Made by a program: the position numbers and the translations under genes. A model generated the notes under the pieces. It did not search any database, was not told where the DNA came from, and was given only the letters and a program-made list of their open reading frames with translations. Positions 1 through 6,054 of a stretch of 8,087 nt of DNA are shown piece by piece. Numbering within the stretch: the first letter of the stretch is position 1; each line of letters begins with the position of its first letter. Location of the stretch: NCBI GenBank assembly GCA_964554125.1, contig CAZKNG010000093.1, positions 1 through 8,087 on the forward strand. Reading direction: 5' to 3'. Source of the DNA: JAGHBT01 sp035311885 (GTDB lineage: Bacteria; Krumholzibacteriota; Krumholzibacteriia; Krumholzibacteriales; WJIX01).

Positions 1-4
1 GAAA

Positions 5-10
5 AGGTGA
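5..10 (+). promoter_or_regulatory. Ribosome binding site for nusB (TTG start)
   Basis: AGGTGA lies 4 bases before the TTG at 15 and supports this non-ATG start. The site overlaps reading frames that terminate at 8-10 or 16-18, one of which is probably the end of the upstream gene, so translation may be coupled. Confidence 0.55.
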
Positions 11-14
11 GGAT

Positions 15-422
15 TTGAGTAGAAGAAGAAAAGCCAGAGAAATAGCCCTACAGGCGCTATACGCCGTGCAGTTATCTTCTCAGGATTGGGAAAAAGCACT
101 CAGGGAAAATCTTTCAAGGCGTCATTCCAGCGGCGAGGCTGCTCAATACGCGGAGGGTTTAGTTGAGAAAGTTGTATGGGATAGTGAAAAACTGGATTTA
201 ATGATAGAGGAAGTTCTTGAGAACTGGGATTTTGAGAGAATATCCGTTGTAGATCTTTTAATATTGAAAATAGCTCTTGTCGAGCTTATCTATTTTCCGT
301 CTACACCAAAGAATGTCATAATCAATGAAGCAGTTGAGGTAGCGCACCGGTTCAGTTCAAAAAATGCCGGCGAATTTGTAAATGGTATTCTGGATAAACT
401 TTCCGGTCGGATTCGTGATTGA
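15..422 (+). CDS. nusB: Transcription antitermination factor NusB
   Basis: NusB binds the boxA RNA together with ribosomal protein S10 (NusE) and promotes antitermination, chiefly on rRNA operons, in the cytoplasm. At 135 residues it has the normal length for the family. The arginine-rich first helix (RRKAREIALQALYAVQ, residues about 3-18) is the usual RNA-contacting end. The C-terminal signature EFVNGILDKL (about residues 120-129) is diagnostic, and the middle has the expected DLLILKIALVEL helix and the VIINEAVEVAHRFS segment. I take TTG at 15 as the start: it is followed directly by the normal NusB N-terminus, and AGGTGA at 5-10 lies 4 bases upstream. The frame is open to the window edge, so a slightly longer protein cannot be excluded. 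A terminator follows 9 bases after the stop, so nusB is the last gene of its unit. The identification is secure; only the exact start is uncertain. Confidence 0.96.
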   Translation: MSRRRKAREIALQALYAVQLSSQDWEKALRENLSRRHSSGEAAQYAEGLVEKVVWDSEKLDLMIEEVLENWDFERISVVDLLILKIALVELIYFPSTPKNVIINEAVEVAHRFSSKNAGEFVNGILDKLSGRIRD

Positions 423-430
423 TTAGATTG

Positions 431-475
431 AAAAGCGGGTATTTGAGTAAAATGGAATAAATACTGCTTTTTTTT
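431..475 (+). terminator. Rho-independent terminator after nusB
   Basis: The left arm at 431-444 (AAAAGCGGGTATTT) pairs with the right arm at 459-471 (AAATACTGCTTTT). This gives two 6-base-pair blocks joined by a G-T wobble and one bulged G, with a 14-base loop. The downstream arm runs into eight consecutive T residues (468-475). Its position, 9 bases after the nusB stop, is what a unit-ending terminator would show. The stem is A/T-rich at its base, as usual where an A-tract pairs with the U-tract. Confidence 0.75.
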
Positions 476-503
476 ACGTAAATGTTTCCGGGTAATTTAT
501 AGT
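473..503 (+). promoter_or_regulatory. Possible promoter for the methyltransferase unit
   Basis: Because a terminator closes the nusB unit, a promoter is expected between 476 and 529. The best -10 candidate is TATAGT at 498-503 (one mismatch to TATAAT). The only -35-like hexamer is TTTACG at 473-478 (4 of 6 matches), with a long 19-base spacer and overlap with the terminator T-tract. Two TATTAT hexamers (506-511 and 509-514) are alternatives with no convincing -35. The call rests mostly on position. Confidence 0.3.
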
Positions 504-516
504 GGTATTATTATTT

Positions 517-520
517 GAGG
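517..520 (+). promoter_or_regulatory. Ribosome binding site that selects ATG 530
   Basis: GAGG at 517-520 lies 9 bases before ATG 530. A TTG at 515 in the same frame would add five residues but overlaps this site, so ATG 530 is the better start. Confidence 0.65.
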
Positions 521-529
521 TTAAATAAT

Positions 530-1303
530 ATGAGTGAAAAGCAGATCTCTGAGAGAAGGCACTGGAACAGTTTCTGGGAACAGTCACCCGATGTTAATCA
601 GGTTTATGACAATGAGGAAAGAGTAAGCAGACATTTTACGGAAATTGCTTCACCTGAAGGTCTGAGAATACTTGAAGTTGGAGCCGGCTCAGGAAGAGAC
701 GGGATTTTGTTCTCCCGGATGGGAGCAAGGGTTGTTTCTCTGGATTACAGCAAAAGGGCGCTGGGGCTTGTTAAATCACAGCTTTCCAGCAGTGACTCCG
801 TGGACCTTTGCCGCGGCGACGCCTTTTCTCTGCCCTTTAAAGATGAAACGTTTGATCTTGTTTTTCATCAGGGACTTCTCGAACATTTCCGAAATCCGGA
901 CGATATGATAAAGGAGCATAAGCGGGTTATTAAGAAGGGTGGTTATCTTCTTGTGGATGTACCACAACGATACCATTATTATACTGTTGTTAAACATCTG
1001 CTGATATCTCTGGGAAAGTGGTTCGCGGGATGGGAGACGGAGTACAGCGTAAAAGAGTTGGAGAGGAAGCTGCAAAGGCATGGCCTGACCGTTGTAAAGA
1101 GTTACGGTGAATGGTTGAATCCTCCTATATGGTTTCGAATGCTTCGGAAAGGACTCCGCAGATTTGGAATAAGAATCCCCATGTATCCGGCGGTTTTCCG
1201 AGCCCTGAGAAAAATCTTTAAAGGTCCGAGAAGGTTTATTCTCAATATGAGATGTGCTCTTTATACAGCAGTTGTTATTGGAAGTATTGCCCGGAAAGAT
1301 TAA
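530..1303 (+). CDS. Class I SAM-dependent methyltransferase (Methyltransf_11 type)
   Basis: This 257-residue protein has a Rossmann-fold methyltransferase core. The AdoMet-binding motif I is LEVGAGSGRDG at residues 48-58. D72 (in VSLDYS) is the usual acidic residue that contacts the ribose hydroxyls. FDLVFHQGLLEHF (ending near residue 120) matches motif IV and the post-motif region of the UbiE/Methyltransf_11 group, followed by a VIKKGGYLLVDVP strand-turn. The first residues (HWNSFWEQ) resemble many glycan-locus methyltransferases. The last 57 residues (201-257) are unusual: 15 Arg/Lys and one acidic residue, with hydrophobic stretches, suggesting contact with a membrane surface. It is the first gene after the terminator, 13 bases before the GT4 gene. 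The substrate cannot be read from sequence; a sugar or lipid-linked glycan is an inference from context. Confidence 0.87.
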   Translation: MSEKQISERRHWNSFWEQSPDVNQVYDNEERVSRHFTEIASPEGLRILEVGAGSGRDGILFSRMGARVVSLDYSKRALGLVKSQLSSSDSVDLCRGDAFSLPFKDETFDLVFHQGLLEHFRNPDDMIKEHKRVIKKGGYLLVDVPQRYHYYTVVKHLLISLGKWFAGWETEYSVKELERKLQRHGLTVVKSYGEWLNPPIWFRMLRKGLRRFGIRIPMYPAVFRALRKIFKGPRRFILNMRCALYTAVVIGSIARKD

Positions 1304-1304
1304 A

Positions 1305-1310
1305 GGAAGG
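1305..1310 (+). promoter_or_regulatory. Ribosome binding site that selects TTG 1317
   Basis: GGAAGG at 1305-1310, directly after the methyltransferase stop (1301-1303), lies 6 bases before TTG 1317. An ATG at 1254 is in frame but inside the upstream gene, and would add 21 residues that do not belong to the family fold. Confidence 0.7.
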
Positions 1311-1316
1311 TTTGTT

Positions 1317-2423
1317 TTGAGGTTTCTAGCTGTTAACTGGAGAGATATAAAACATCCCGAAGCCGGTGGAGCTGAAGTGCATCTGCATGAAATACTTTCT
1401 TTCCTCGTAAAGTGGGGACATGATGTGACACAAATTTCTTCCGCTTTTCCTGAAGGAGAATCCCAGGCAGTAGTCGATGGAGTAAGGATCCTGAGATCGG
1501 GACACTGGTTCGACGCGAATCTCACGCTGCCGGTCTTTGCCAGGCGTATCATGAAATCGAATACTTTTGATGCTGTTATTGAAGATATAAACAAACTTCC
1601 CTTTTTTATGCCCCTTTATACAGATATCCCCGTCCTTGGAGTTGTACCCCATCTTTTTGGTACAACGGTATTCCGTGAAGCAAATTGGCTTATAGGTTCA
1701 TATGTTGTTATTATGGAAAAACTTATACCCCATATATATAAGAACAACAGATTTATGGTTATAAGTCCAAGCACCAGGAGTGACCTTGCCAGCAGGGGGA
1801 TAGCCCCCGACAGGATAGATGTTGTACTATGCGGTCTGAATCACGAGCTATATCGCAATCTTGATCTGGAGAGGAATGAAGATCCGACGATAGTTCATCT
1901 GGGAAGACTTAGAAAATATAAGAGTGTTGAGATAGCAATCCGGGCGGTAGAAATTATAAGAAAAAAACTACCTGAAGCGAAGCTCTTGATAATTGGAGAC
2001 GGGCCTTATAAGTCAGCACTCGAAGATACCGTTGAGAAAGCAGGTATGGAAGAGGCGGTTGAATTTAAGGGGTTTATGGAGACGGAAGATGTTGTAAAGT
2101 GTCTTAATAAGGCGCATCTTCTGATTAATCCGAGTCCGAAAGAGGGATGGGGATTAACGGTTGTGGAAGCGAACGCCTGCGGTATGCCTGTTGTAGCAAG
2201 TGACAGGCCGGGTCTCAGGGATTCTGTATGGGTAGGGGAAACAGGATATCTCGTTCCTTACGGTGATGAGAACGCGTTCGCGGAAAAGTCCCTGGAATTA
2301 CTTCTGAACAGGGACCTCTGGAGTAAGATGAGCAAAAACGCCCTGAGGCGTGTAAAAGAGCTTACGTGGGAACGTTGCGCCCGCGAGACTGAAACAATTT
2401 TAAAAAGGGTAGTTGAAGGTTAA
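1317..2423 (+). CDS. GT4-family (GT-B fold) glycosyltransferase
   Basis: This is a retaining glycosyltransferase that would transfer a sugar from a nucleotide donor to a growing glycan on the cytoplasmic face. From TTG 1317 it has 368 residues, normal for GT4. The N-terminal acceptor domain begins FLAVNWRDIKHPEAGGAEVHL, with the glycine-rich loop after the first strand (written here without its initiator). The C-terminal donor domain starts near residue 192 with VHLGRLRKYKS, where R197 and K202 are the likely diphosphate-contacting pair, followed by the LLIIGDGP strand. The E-x7-E motif is E276 to E284 in KEGWGLTVVEANACGMPVVA. The HLFGTTVFREANW stretch is typical of a GT4 subgroup found in polysaccharide loci. 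It sits between the methyltransferase and the flippase-like gene. Donor and acceptor are unknown. Confidence 0.9.
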   Translation: MRFLAVNWRDIKHPEAGGAEVHLHEILSFLVKWGHDVTQISSAFPEGESQAVVDGVRILRSGHWFDANLTLPVFARRIMKSNTFDAVIEDINKLPFFMPLYTDIPVLGVVPHLFGTTVFREANWLIGSYVVIMEKLIPHIYKNNRFMVISPSTRSDLASRGIAPDRIDVVLCGLNHELYRNLDLERNEDPTIVHLGRLRKYKSVEIAIRAVEIIRKKLPEAKLLIIGDGPYKSALEDTVEKAGMEEAVEFKGFMETEDVVKCLNKAHLLINPSPKEGWGLTVVEANACGMPVVASDRPGLRDSVWVGETGYLVPYGDENAFAEKSLELLLNRDLWSKMSKNALRRVKELTWERCARETETILKRVVEG

Positions 2424-2430
2424 TAAACCA

Positions 2431-2436
2431 GAGGGG
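2431..2436 (+). promoter_or_regulatory. Ribosome binding site that selects TTG 2443
   Basis: GAGGGG at 2431-2436 lies 6 bases before TTG 2443 and just after the GT4 stop (2421-2423). A TTG at 2413 in the same frame would overlap the GT4 gene by 11 bases and add ten polar residues; its upstream AAAAAGGG (2402-2409) is also usable, so the choice is probable rather than certain. Confidence 0.55.
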
Positions 2437-2442
2437 TTATTT

Positions 2443-3402
2443 TTGGAAAGAAGAAAAATCCTCTTTCAATGGGTTAAAATAATAATAAGTACAGGTTTGA
2501 TTATTCTCTTGATCTGGAAAATATCACCGGCCAAAATATCACGCTATATTAAAGATATAGATCCACTTCTGCTGGCCGCGGCTCTTTTGATCTTTCTGCT
2601 GAGCAGTTTCCTGGGAGCTGTTCAATGGTATATTCTCCTTAAGAAGAGCGAGCTGAATTTGTCTTTCTCGAAGGTTCTCAATCTCTATTTTGTCGGTTTA
2701 TTTTTTAATAATTTTCTTCCGGCAAATGTAGGGGGCGACGCATACAAGATATTCGATGTATCAAGGATGGGTAATGATCCGTACAAAGTATTCGCGATCA
2801 CCTTACTCGACAGGATATTCGGTATATTCGGTCTTTGTATCCTGGCACTTGTATCTTCACTGATTCTGCTCCCTTCCGGGGATATAGGCAATATTCGTAT
2901 CTATATATTGTTTTTTGCGGCTATCGCAGGAGGAATTCTTATATTGATGCTGAACAGGCGGCTGGCAAGACTTCTCAGAAAGATTCTTACGCGAATAAAG
3001 CTGTGGAATATAGGAGAGCGCCTGGATTTAATATTTAATCAGCTTGGAGGGTTGAGAGACATCAAGTTCTTAATGACTAAAATTGTTTTACTGACTCTTT
3101 CAATCCAGTTTTTAAGGATTATGACTCATGTAATAGTTGGAAAATCGATTGGGATGGAGATCTCTATATGGATTTATCTGTATTTCTTCGTTTTTGTGCC
3201 CCTGCTTGGAATAATTATGATTTTACCTGTTTCAATAAACGGGCTCGGAGTTCGTGAGGGAGCCGGAGTTCTGCTGTTTACAAGCGTTGGGATTCTGGCT
3301 GAACAGGCGCTGCTTGTTGAATTTCTTACCTACGTCGTTATGGTTACAGTAAGTTTATCCGGCGGCATACTCTTTCTAAGGAGGAATATAGGCAGACGAT
3401 AG
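2443..3402 (+). CDS. UPF0104 / LPG-synthase-TM flippase-like membrane protein
   Basis: This 319-residue polytopic protein belongs to the lysylphosphatidylglycerol-synthase TM (PF03706, UPF0104, AglD2-like) family, related to the N-terminal flippase half of MprF. Family marks are NNFLPANVGGDAYK (residues 89-102), LLDRIFGIFGL around D123-R124, and GLGVREGAG starting at residue 267 after PVSIN. I count about seven to eight hydrophobic helices, the first near residues 8-28 and the second near 41-65, with a basic loop near 175-200. MprF's C-terminal aminoacyltransferase domain is absent, so this is the stand-alone form. Such stand-alone proteins are often encoded beside glycosyltransferases and have been suggested to move polyprenyl- or lipid-linked sugars across the membrane; that role is inferred here. 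It ends the first unit, 19 bases after the GT4 stop. Confidence 0.85.
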   Translation: MERRKILFQWVKIIISTGLIILLIWKISPAKISRYIKDIDPLLLAAALLIFLLSSFLGAVQWYILLKKSELNLSFSKVLNLYFVGLFFNNFLPANVGGDAYKIFDVSRMGNDPYKVFAITLLDRIFGIFGLCILALVSSLILLPSGDIGNIRIYILFFAAIAGGILILMLNRRLARLLRKILTRIKLWNIGERLDLIFNQLGGLRDIKFLMTKIVLLTLSIQFLRIMTHVIVGKSIGMEISIWIYLYFFVFVPLLGIIMILPVSINGLGVREGAGVLLFTSVGILAEQALLVEFLTYVVMVTVSLSGGILFLRRNIGRR

Positions 3403-3440
3403 ACGAAATATTATTTCCAATTAAGATGGAATTGTTTTAG

Positions 3441-3469
3441 TTTAAATTAGTAGAATAAGATGTTATGAT
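3441..3469 (+). promoter_or_regulatory. Possible sigma-70-type promoter upstream of the DUF2723 gene
   Basis: TTTAAA (3441-3446, 4 of 6 to TTGACA) and TATGAT (3464-3469, 5 of 6 to TATAAT) are separated by exactly 17 bases. They lie in the A/T-rich 92-base gap before the DUF2723 start, which would leave a leader of about 18 bases. Such A/T-rich DNA produces these matches by chance, and no strong terminator is seen after the flippase-like gene; only a weak 5-base-pair TTCCA/TGGAA hairpin near 3416-3432 precedes a broken T-run. Read-through from the first unit is equally possible. Confidence 0.38.
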
Positions 3470-3494
3470 TTAATGGTTTTTAAGGGAAAAGGCT

Positions 3495-6035
3495 ATGTCG
3501 GAAAAGAGAATACATTATATTATTTCAGTCTTAATTTTTATAGTCAGCCTGACGGTCTATCTGCAAACTATGGCCGCGAGTGTTTCATTCTGGGACAGCG
3601 GCGAATTTATTGCAACTTCCCATATCCTTGGTATTCCTCATTCTCCAGGCACTCCGCTTTATGTACTTGTGGGAAAAGTTTTTACTTTATTGCCCCTTCC
3701 GCTGACCATTGCTCAGAAAGTTAACCTTCTTTCAGCAGTGTTTGGGGCGCTTGCCGTTTTAGTGGCATATTTGATTATGGCCGAAGTTCTCAGCCTGATG
3801 TTCGGCAGGATGAAAAACGGCTTAGAAAAATTTATTCACTACTCAGGTCCCGTTGCCGGAGCTTTGTATTTAACATTCAGTGATACTTTCTGGTGGAATG
3901 CTACTGAAGCGGAAGTATATTCACTGAGCGCCTTTCTGATGGGTCTGACCGTTCTATTAGCTCTGAAGTGGTATAGAAATCCTGACGGAAGAGTCAGCGC
4001 CGCAAAAAGGCAGAAAATCACCCAGGAGAAAGGAAAAAAAGAGGGAAGGAAAATACTCCTTACACTGGACGAAAAGGGAAAGAAGCATTCACGCAATCTC
4101 GTGCTGTTTATTATTTATCTCTTTTCTCTGGGTATCGGATTCCATCTCGGAACTATTCTGACGGCCGGGGGCATATTCCTGCTCTTTTTGATAGTTAAAG
4201 AAAAAACATTCACAAACTTTGAATTCATCGTATTCGGGTTCGGAATGGCTGTTATTGTTGCTGATATGACGATGTACAAGAATTCAATGATTACGGTCGT
4301 AGGATTACTGATTTTAGCCGTTCTCCTGATATGGACCATATTGTCTGAGGGAAAATTTGCCGTCACAGCGACCGCTCTGTTTCTGCTTGGTCTGTCGGTC
4401 CATTTGTTTCTCTATATTCGTTCAGGATTGAATCCTCCGATCGACGAAGTAGATCCCGAAACATGGCGGGCTCTCTACGCGCATCTTCGGCGAGAACAGT
4501 ACCCCCCGATGAATATTTTTAACAGGAAAGCTTCTCTGATATTTCAGTTTCAGCATTTCTGGGGTTATTTCCGCGAGCAGTTCAGAATGCTCGGTGACAT
4601 TATGATCGGGCGCTTTAATTTAGGCAGGGCCAGTATGATTATCCCATTTGGATTGGGGATTTACGGGATAATTTTAAATTATTACAGAGAGAAAAAAAGC
4701 TGGATTGTTAATTTTACGGCTCTAGCCTTAAATTCAATAGGATTGATTCTTTTTCTCAATTTCAGTGATCATGAGGTCAGGGAGAGGGACTACTTTTATA
4801 GCGGGGCTTTCTATTTCTTCTCTGTCTTTATCGGGATCGGGGCGAGCGCGTTTCTAATTCTGCTCAGGGATTATTTTAAAACCAAAGGGGCTAAGTTCAG
4901 GCGCCCGACAGTAGCAGCAGGGGTTATTATTATAGTTTTCTCGATACTGCCGGCGAGATATCACTGGTTTGAGCATGACAGATCTGAGAACTATATTGCG
5001 AGAGACTACGCTTACAATATGCTTGCTTGCCTGGAACCTGACGCGGTTATTTTCACCAATGGTGATAACGACACTTTTCCCCTGTGGTATATTCAATGTG
5101 TCGAAAATTTCAGGAATGATGTATGCGTGGCCAATCTGAGTTTATTGAATACGAATTGGTATATCAAACAGTTAAGGGATATGAAGTCCGGCGCGCCGAT
5201 TAAACTGAACGATTCAGAGATTGAAAACTTAAATCCCGTAAAACTCAATGACGGCAGTATAGCCTGGAAAAGAGACAGAGCCGTTCAGCATATAATACGT
5301 AACTCAATATGGAAACGTCCGGTTTATTTTGCGGTTACAGTTCCCCATGAAGTATGGACCCCTTATAAAGAGAATCTTGAAATGGAAGGAATGGTACGCA
5401 GAATTGTCCCCTACAAGGGGGAACACCTTCTTAATGAATTTTTAATGGCAAGGAATTTTGACGATATTTATAAGTACCGCGGGGTACTGACTGACAAAAT
5501 GGAGAGAGATAGGTCGGTATTTAAGAATGAAGATACAAAAACGATGTTTATTAATTTCTCAGTCGCCGCGTTTCAATTGGCTCAGGAAGCGGCAAGAGAT
5601 GGAGATTATAAAGAAGCCTCCAGGCGCGCTGAACTTTCGATTGAATTTAATTCCTCTTTTGATTACGCGAAGAAATACGCTGGAATCTATTATGTCAGAA
5701 ACGGAGAGCTTCCCAAAGCTGTCAGGCACTATGAAGAGTTATTAAAGAATTATCCCGAAAGAGCGGACTATTTTACAGGGCTTGTCGCCGTTTACCGTGA
5801 AGCGGGAAAACCGGCCATGGCACTCGACGCGGTCGATAAGGGTATTAAGAGGTTTCCTGATGAGAGGGATATTTATGCGTATGGTTTCCAGATCTCCGTC
5901 GGCCTTGGCGATCACAGGCGGGCAAAATCCTATATAGATAAATGGGTGGAACGTCATCCGGAGGACGCGGAATTCAGACGGCTCCAAAGACAGTTCGAAA
6001 CAGAGAGCGATTCCGGATCAATCTTATCAGAATAG
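3495..6035 (+). CDS. DUF2723 (GT117/TMEM260-like) membrane glycosyltransferase with C-terminal TPR region
   Basis: This 846-residue polytopic protein has the complete DUF2723 signature. After the first membrane helix comes FWDSGEFIATSHILGIPHSPG (residues 32-52); D34 and E37 sit where GT-C enzymes keep catalytic acids in the first external loop. Later marks are a WWNATEAEVYSLSAFL segment, an ETWRALYAHLRREQYPP loop, HEVRERDYF (426-434) and NGDNDTFPLWY (522-532), followed by NLSLLNTNWYIKQLRD. The human DUF2723 protein TMEM260 is a protein O-mannosyltransferase, so a transferase using a polyprenyl-phosphate sugar on the outer face is likely, with acceptor unknown. Residues 160-201 form a strongly basic loop. 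Residues about 677-840 are helical TPR-like repeats with no membrane helices. ATG 3495 follows AAGGG at 3482-3486. The family is clear; the exact reaction is inferred. Confidence 0.88.
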   Translation: MSEKRIHYIISVLIFIVSLTVYLQTMAASVSFWDSGEFIATSHILGIPHSPGTPLYVLVGKVFTLLPLPLTIAQKVNLLSAVFGALAVLVAYLIMAEVLSLMFGRMKNGLEKFIHYSGPVAGALYLTFSDTFWWNATEAEVYSLSAFLMGLTVLLALKWYRNPDGRVSAAKRQKITQEKGKKEGRKILLTLDEKGKKHSRNLVLFIIYLFSLGIGFHLGTILTAGGIFLLFLIVKEKTFTNFEFIVFGFGMAVIVADMTMYKNSMITVVGLLILAVLLIWTILSEGKFAVTATALFLLGLSVHLFLYIRSGLNPPIDEVDPETWRALYAHLRREQYPPMNIFNRKASLIFQFQHFWGYFREQFRMLGDIMIGRFNLGRASMIIPFGLGIYGIILNYYREKKSWIVNFTALALNSIGLILFLNFSDHEVRERDYFYSGAFYFFSVFIGIGASAFLILLRDYFKTKGAKFRRPTVAAGVIIIVFSILPARYHWFEHDRSENYIARDYAYNMLACLEPDAVIFTNGDNDTFPLWYIQCVENFRNDVCVANLSLLNTNWYIKQLRDMKSGAPIKLNDSEIENLNPVKLNDGSIAWKRDRAVQHIIRNSIWKRPVYFAVTVPHEVWTPYKENLEMEGMVRRIVPYKGEHLLNEFLMARNFDDIYKYRGVLTDKMERDRSVFKNEDTKTMFINFSVAAFQLAQEAARDGDYKEASRRAELSIEFNSSFDYAKKYAGIYYVRNGELPKAVRHYEELLKNYPERADYFTGLVAVYREAGKPAMALDAVDKGIKRFPDERDIYAYGFQISVGLGDHRRAKSYIDKWVERHPEDAEFRRLQRQFETESDSGSILSE

Positions 6036-6043
6036 AAAAGGGG
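6036..6043 (+). promoter_or_regulatory. Ribosome binding site for the epimerase
   Basis: AAAAGGGG begins on the base after the DUF2723 stop and lies 11 bases before ATG 6055. With only 19 bases between the genes, cotranscription is very likely. Confidence 0.55.
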
Positions 6044-6054
6044 CTTTCTAAATT

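Noticed and set aside
776..1652. Long minus-strand open frames opposite the methyltransferase and GT4 genes
   Set aside because: They are antisense to two clearly conserved coding regions, show no recognisable domain and lack a convincing ribosome binding site. They are shadow frames.
1641..1666. Perfect 8-base inverted repeat GTTGTACC / GGTACAAC with a 10-base spacer
   Set aside because: It lies inside the GT4 gene and encodes VVPHLFGTT, a stretch expected in this GT4 subgroup. No T-tract, operator context or second copy was seen, so it is most likely coincidence.
3416..3432. TTCCA / TGGAA hairpin followed by a T-containing stretch, as a terminator of the UPF0104 gene
   Set aside because: The stem is only 5 base pairs and A/T-rich, and the T-run is interrupted, so it is too weak to call as a terminator.
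3473..3724. Overlapping plus-strand frame at the DUF2723 start
   Set aside because: It is read through the conserved WDSGEF region in a different frame, has a cysteine-rich meaningless translation and no family resemblance.
5408..5420. CCCCT-ACA-AGGGG hairpin
   Set aside because: A short stem inside the DUF2723 coding region with no following T-run and no reason to act as a terminator.
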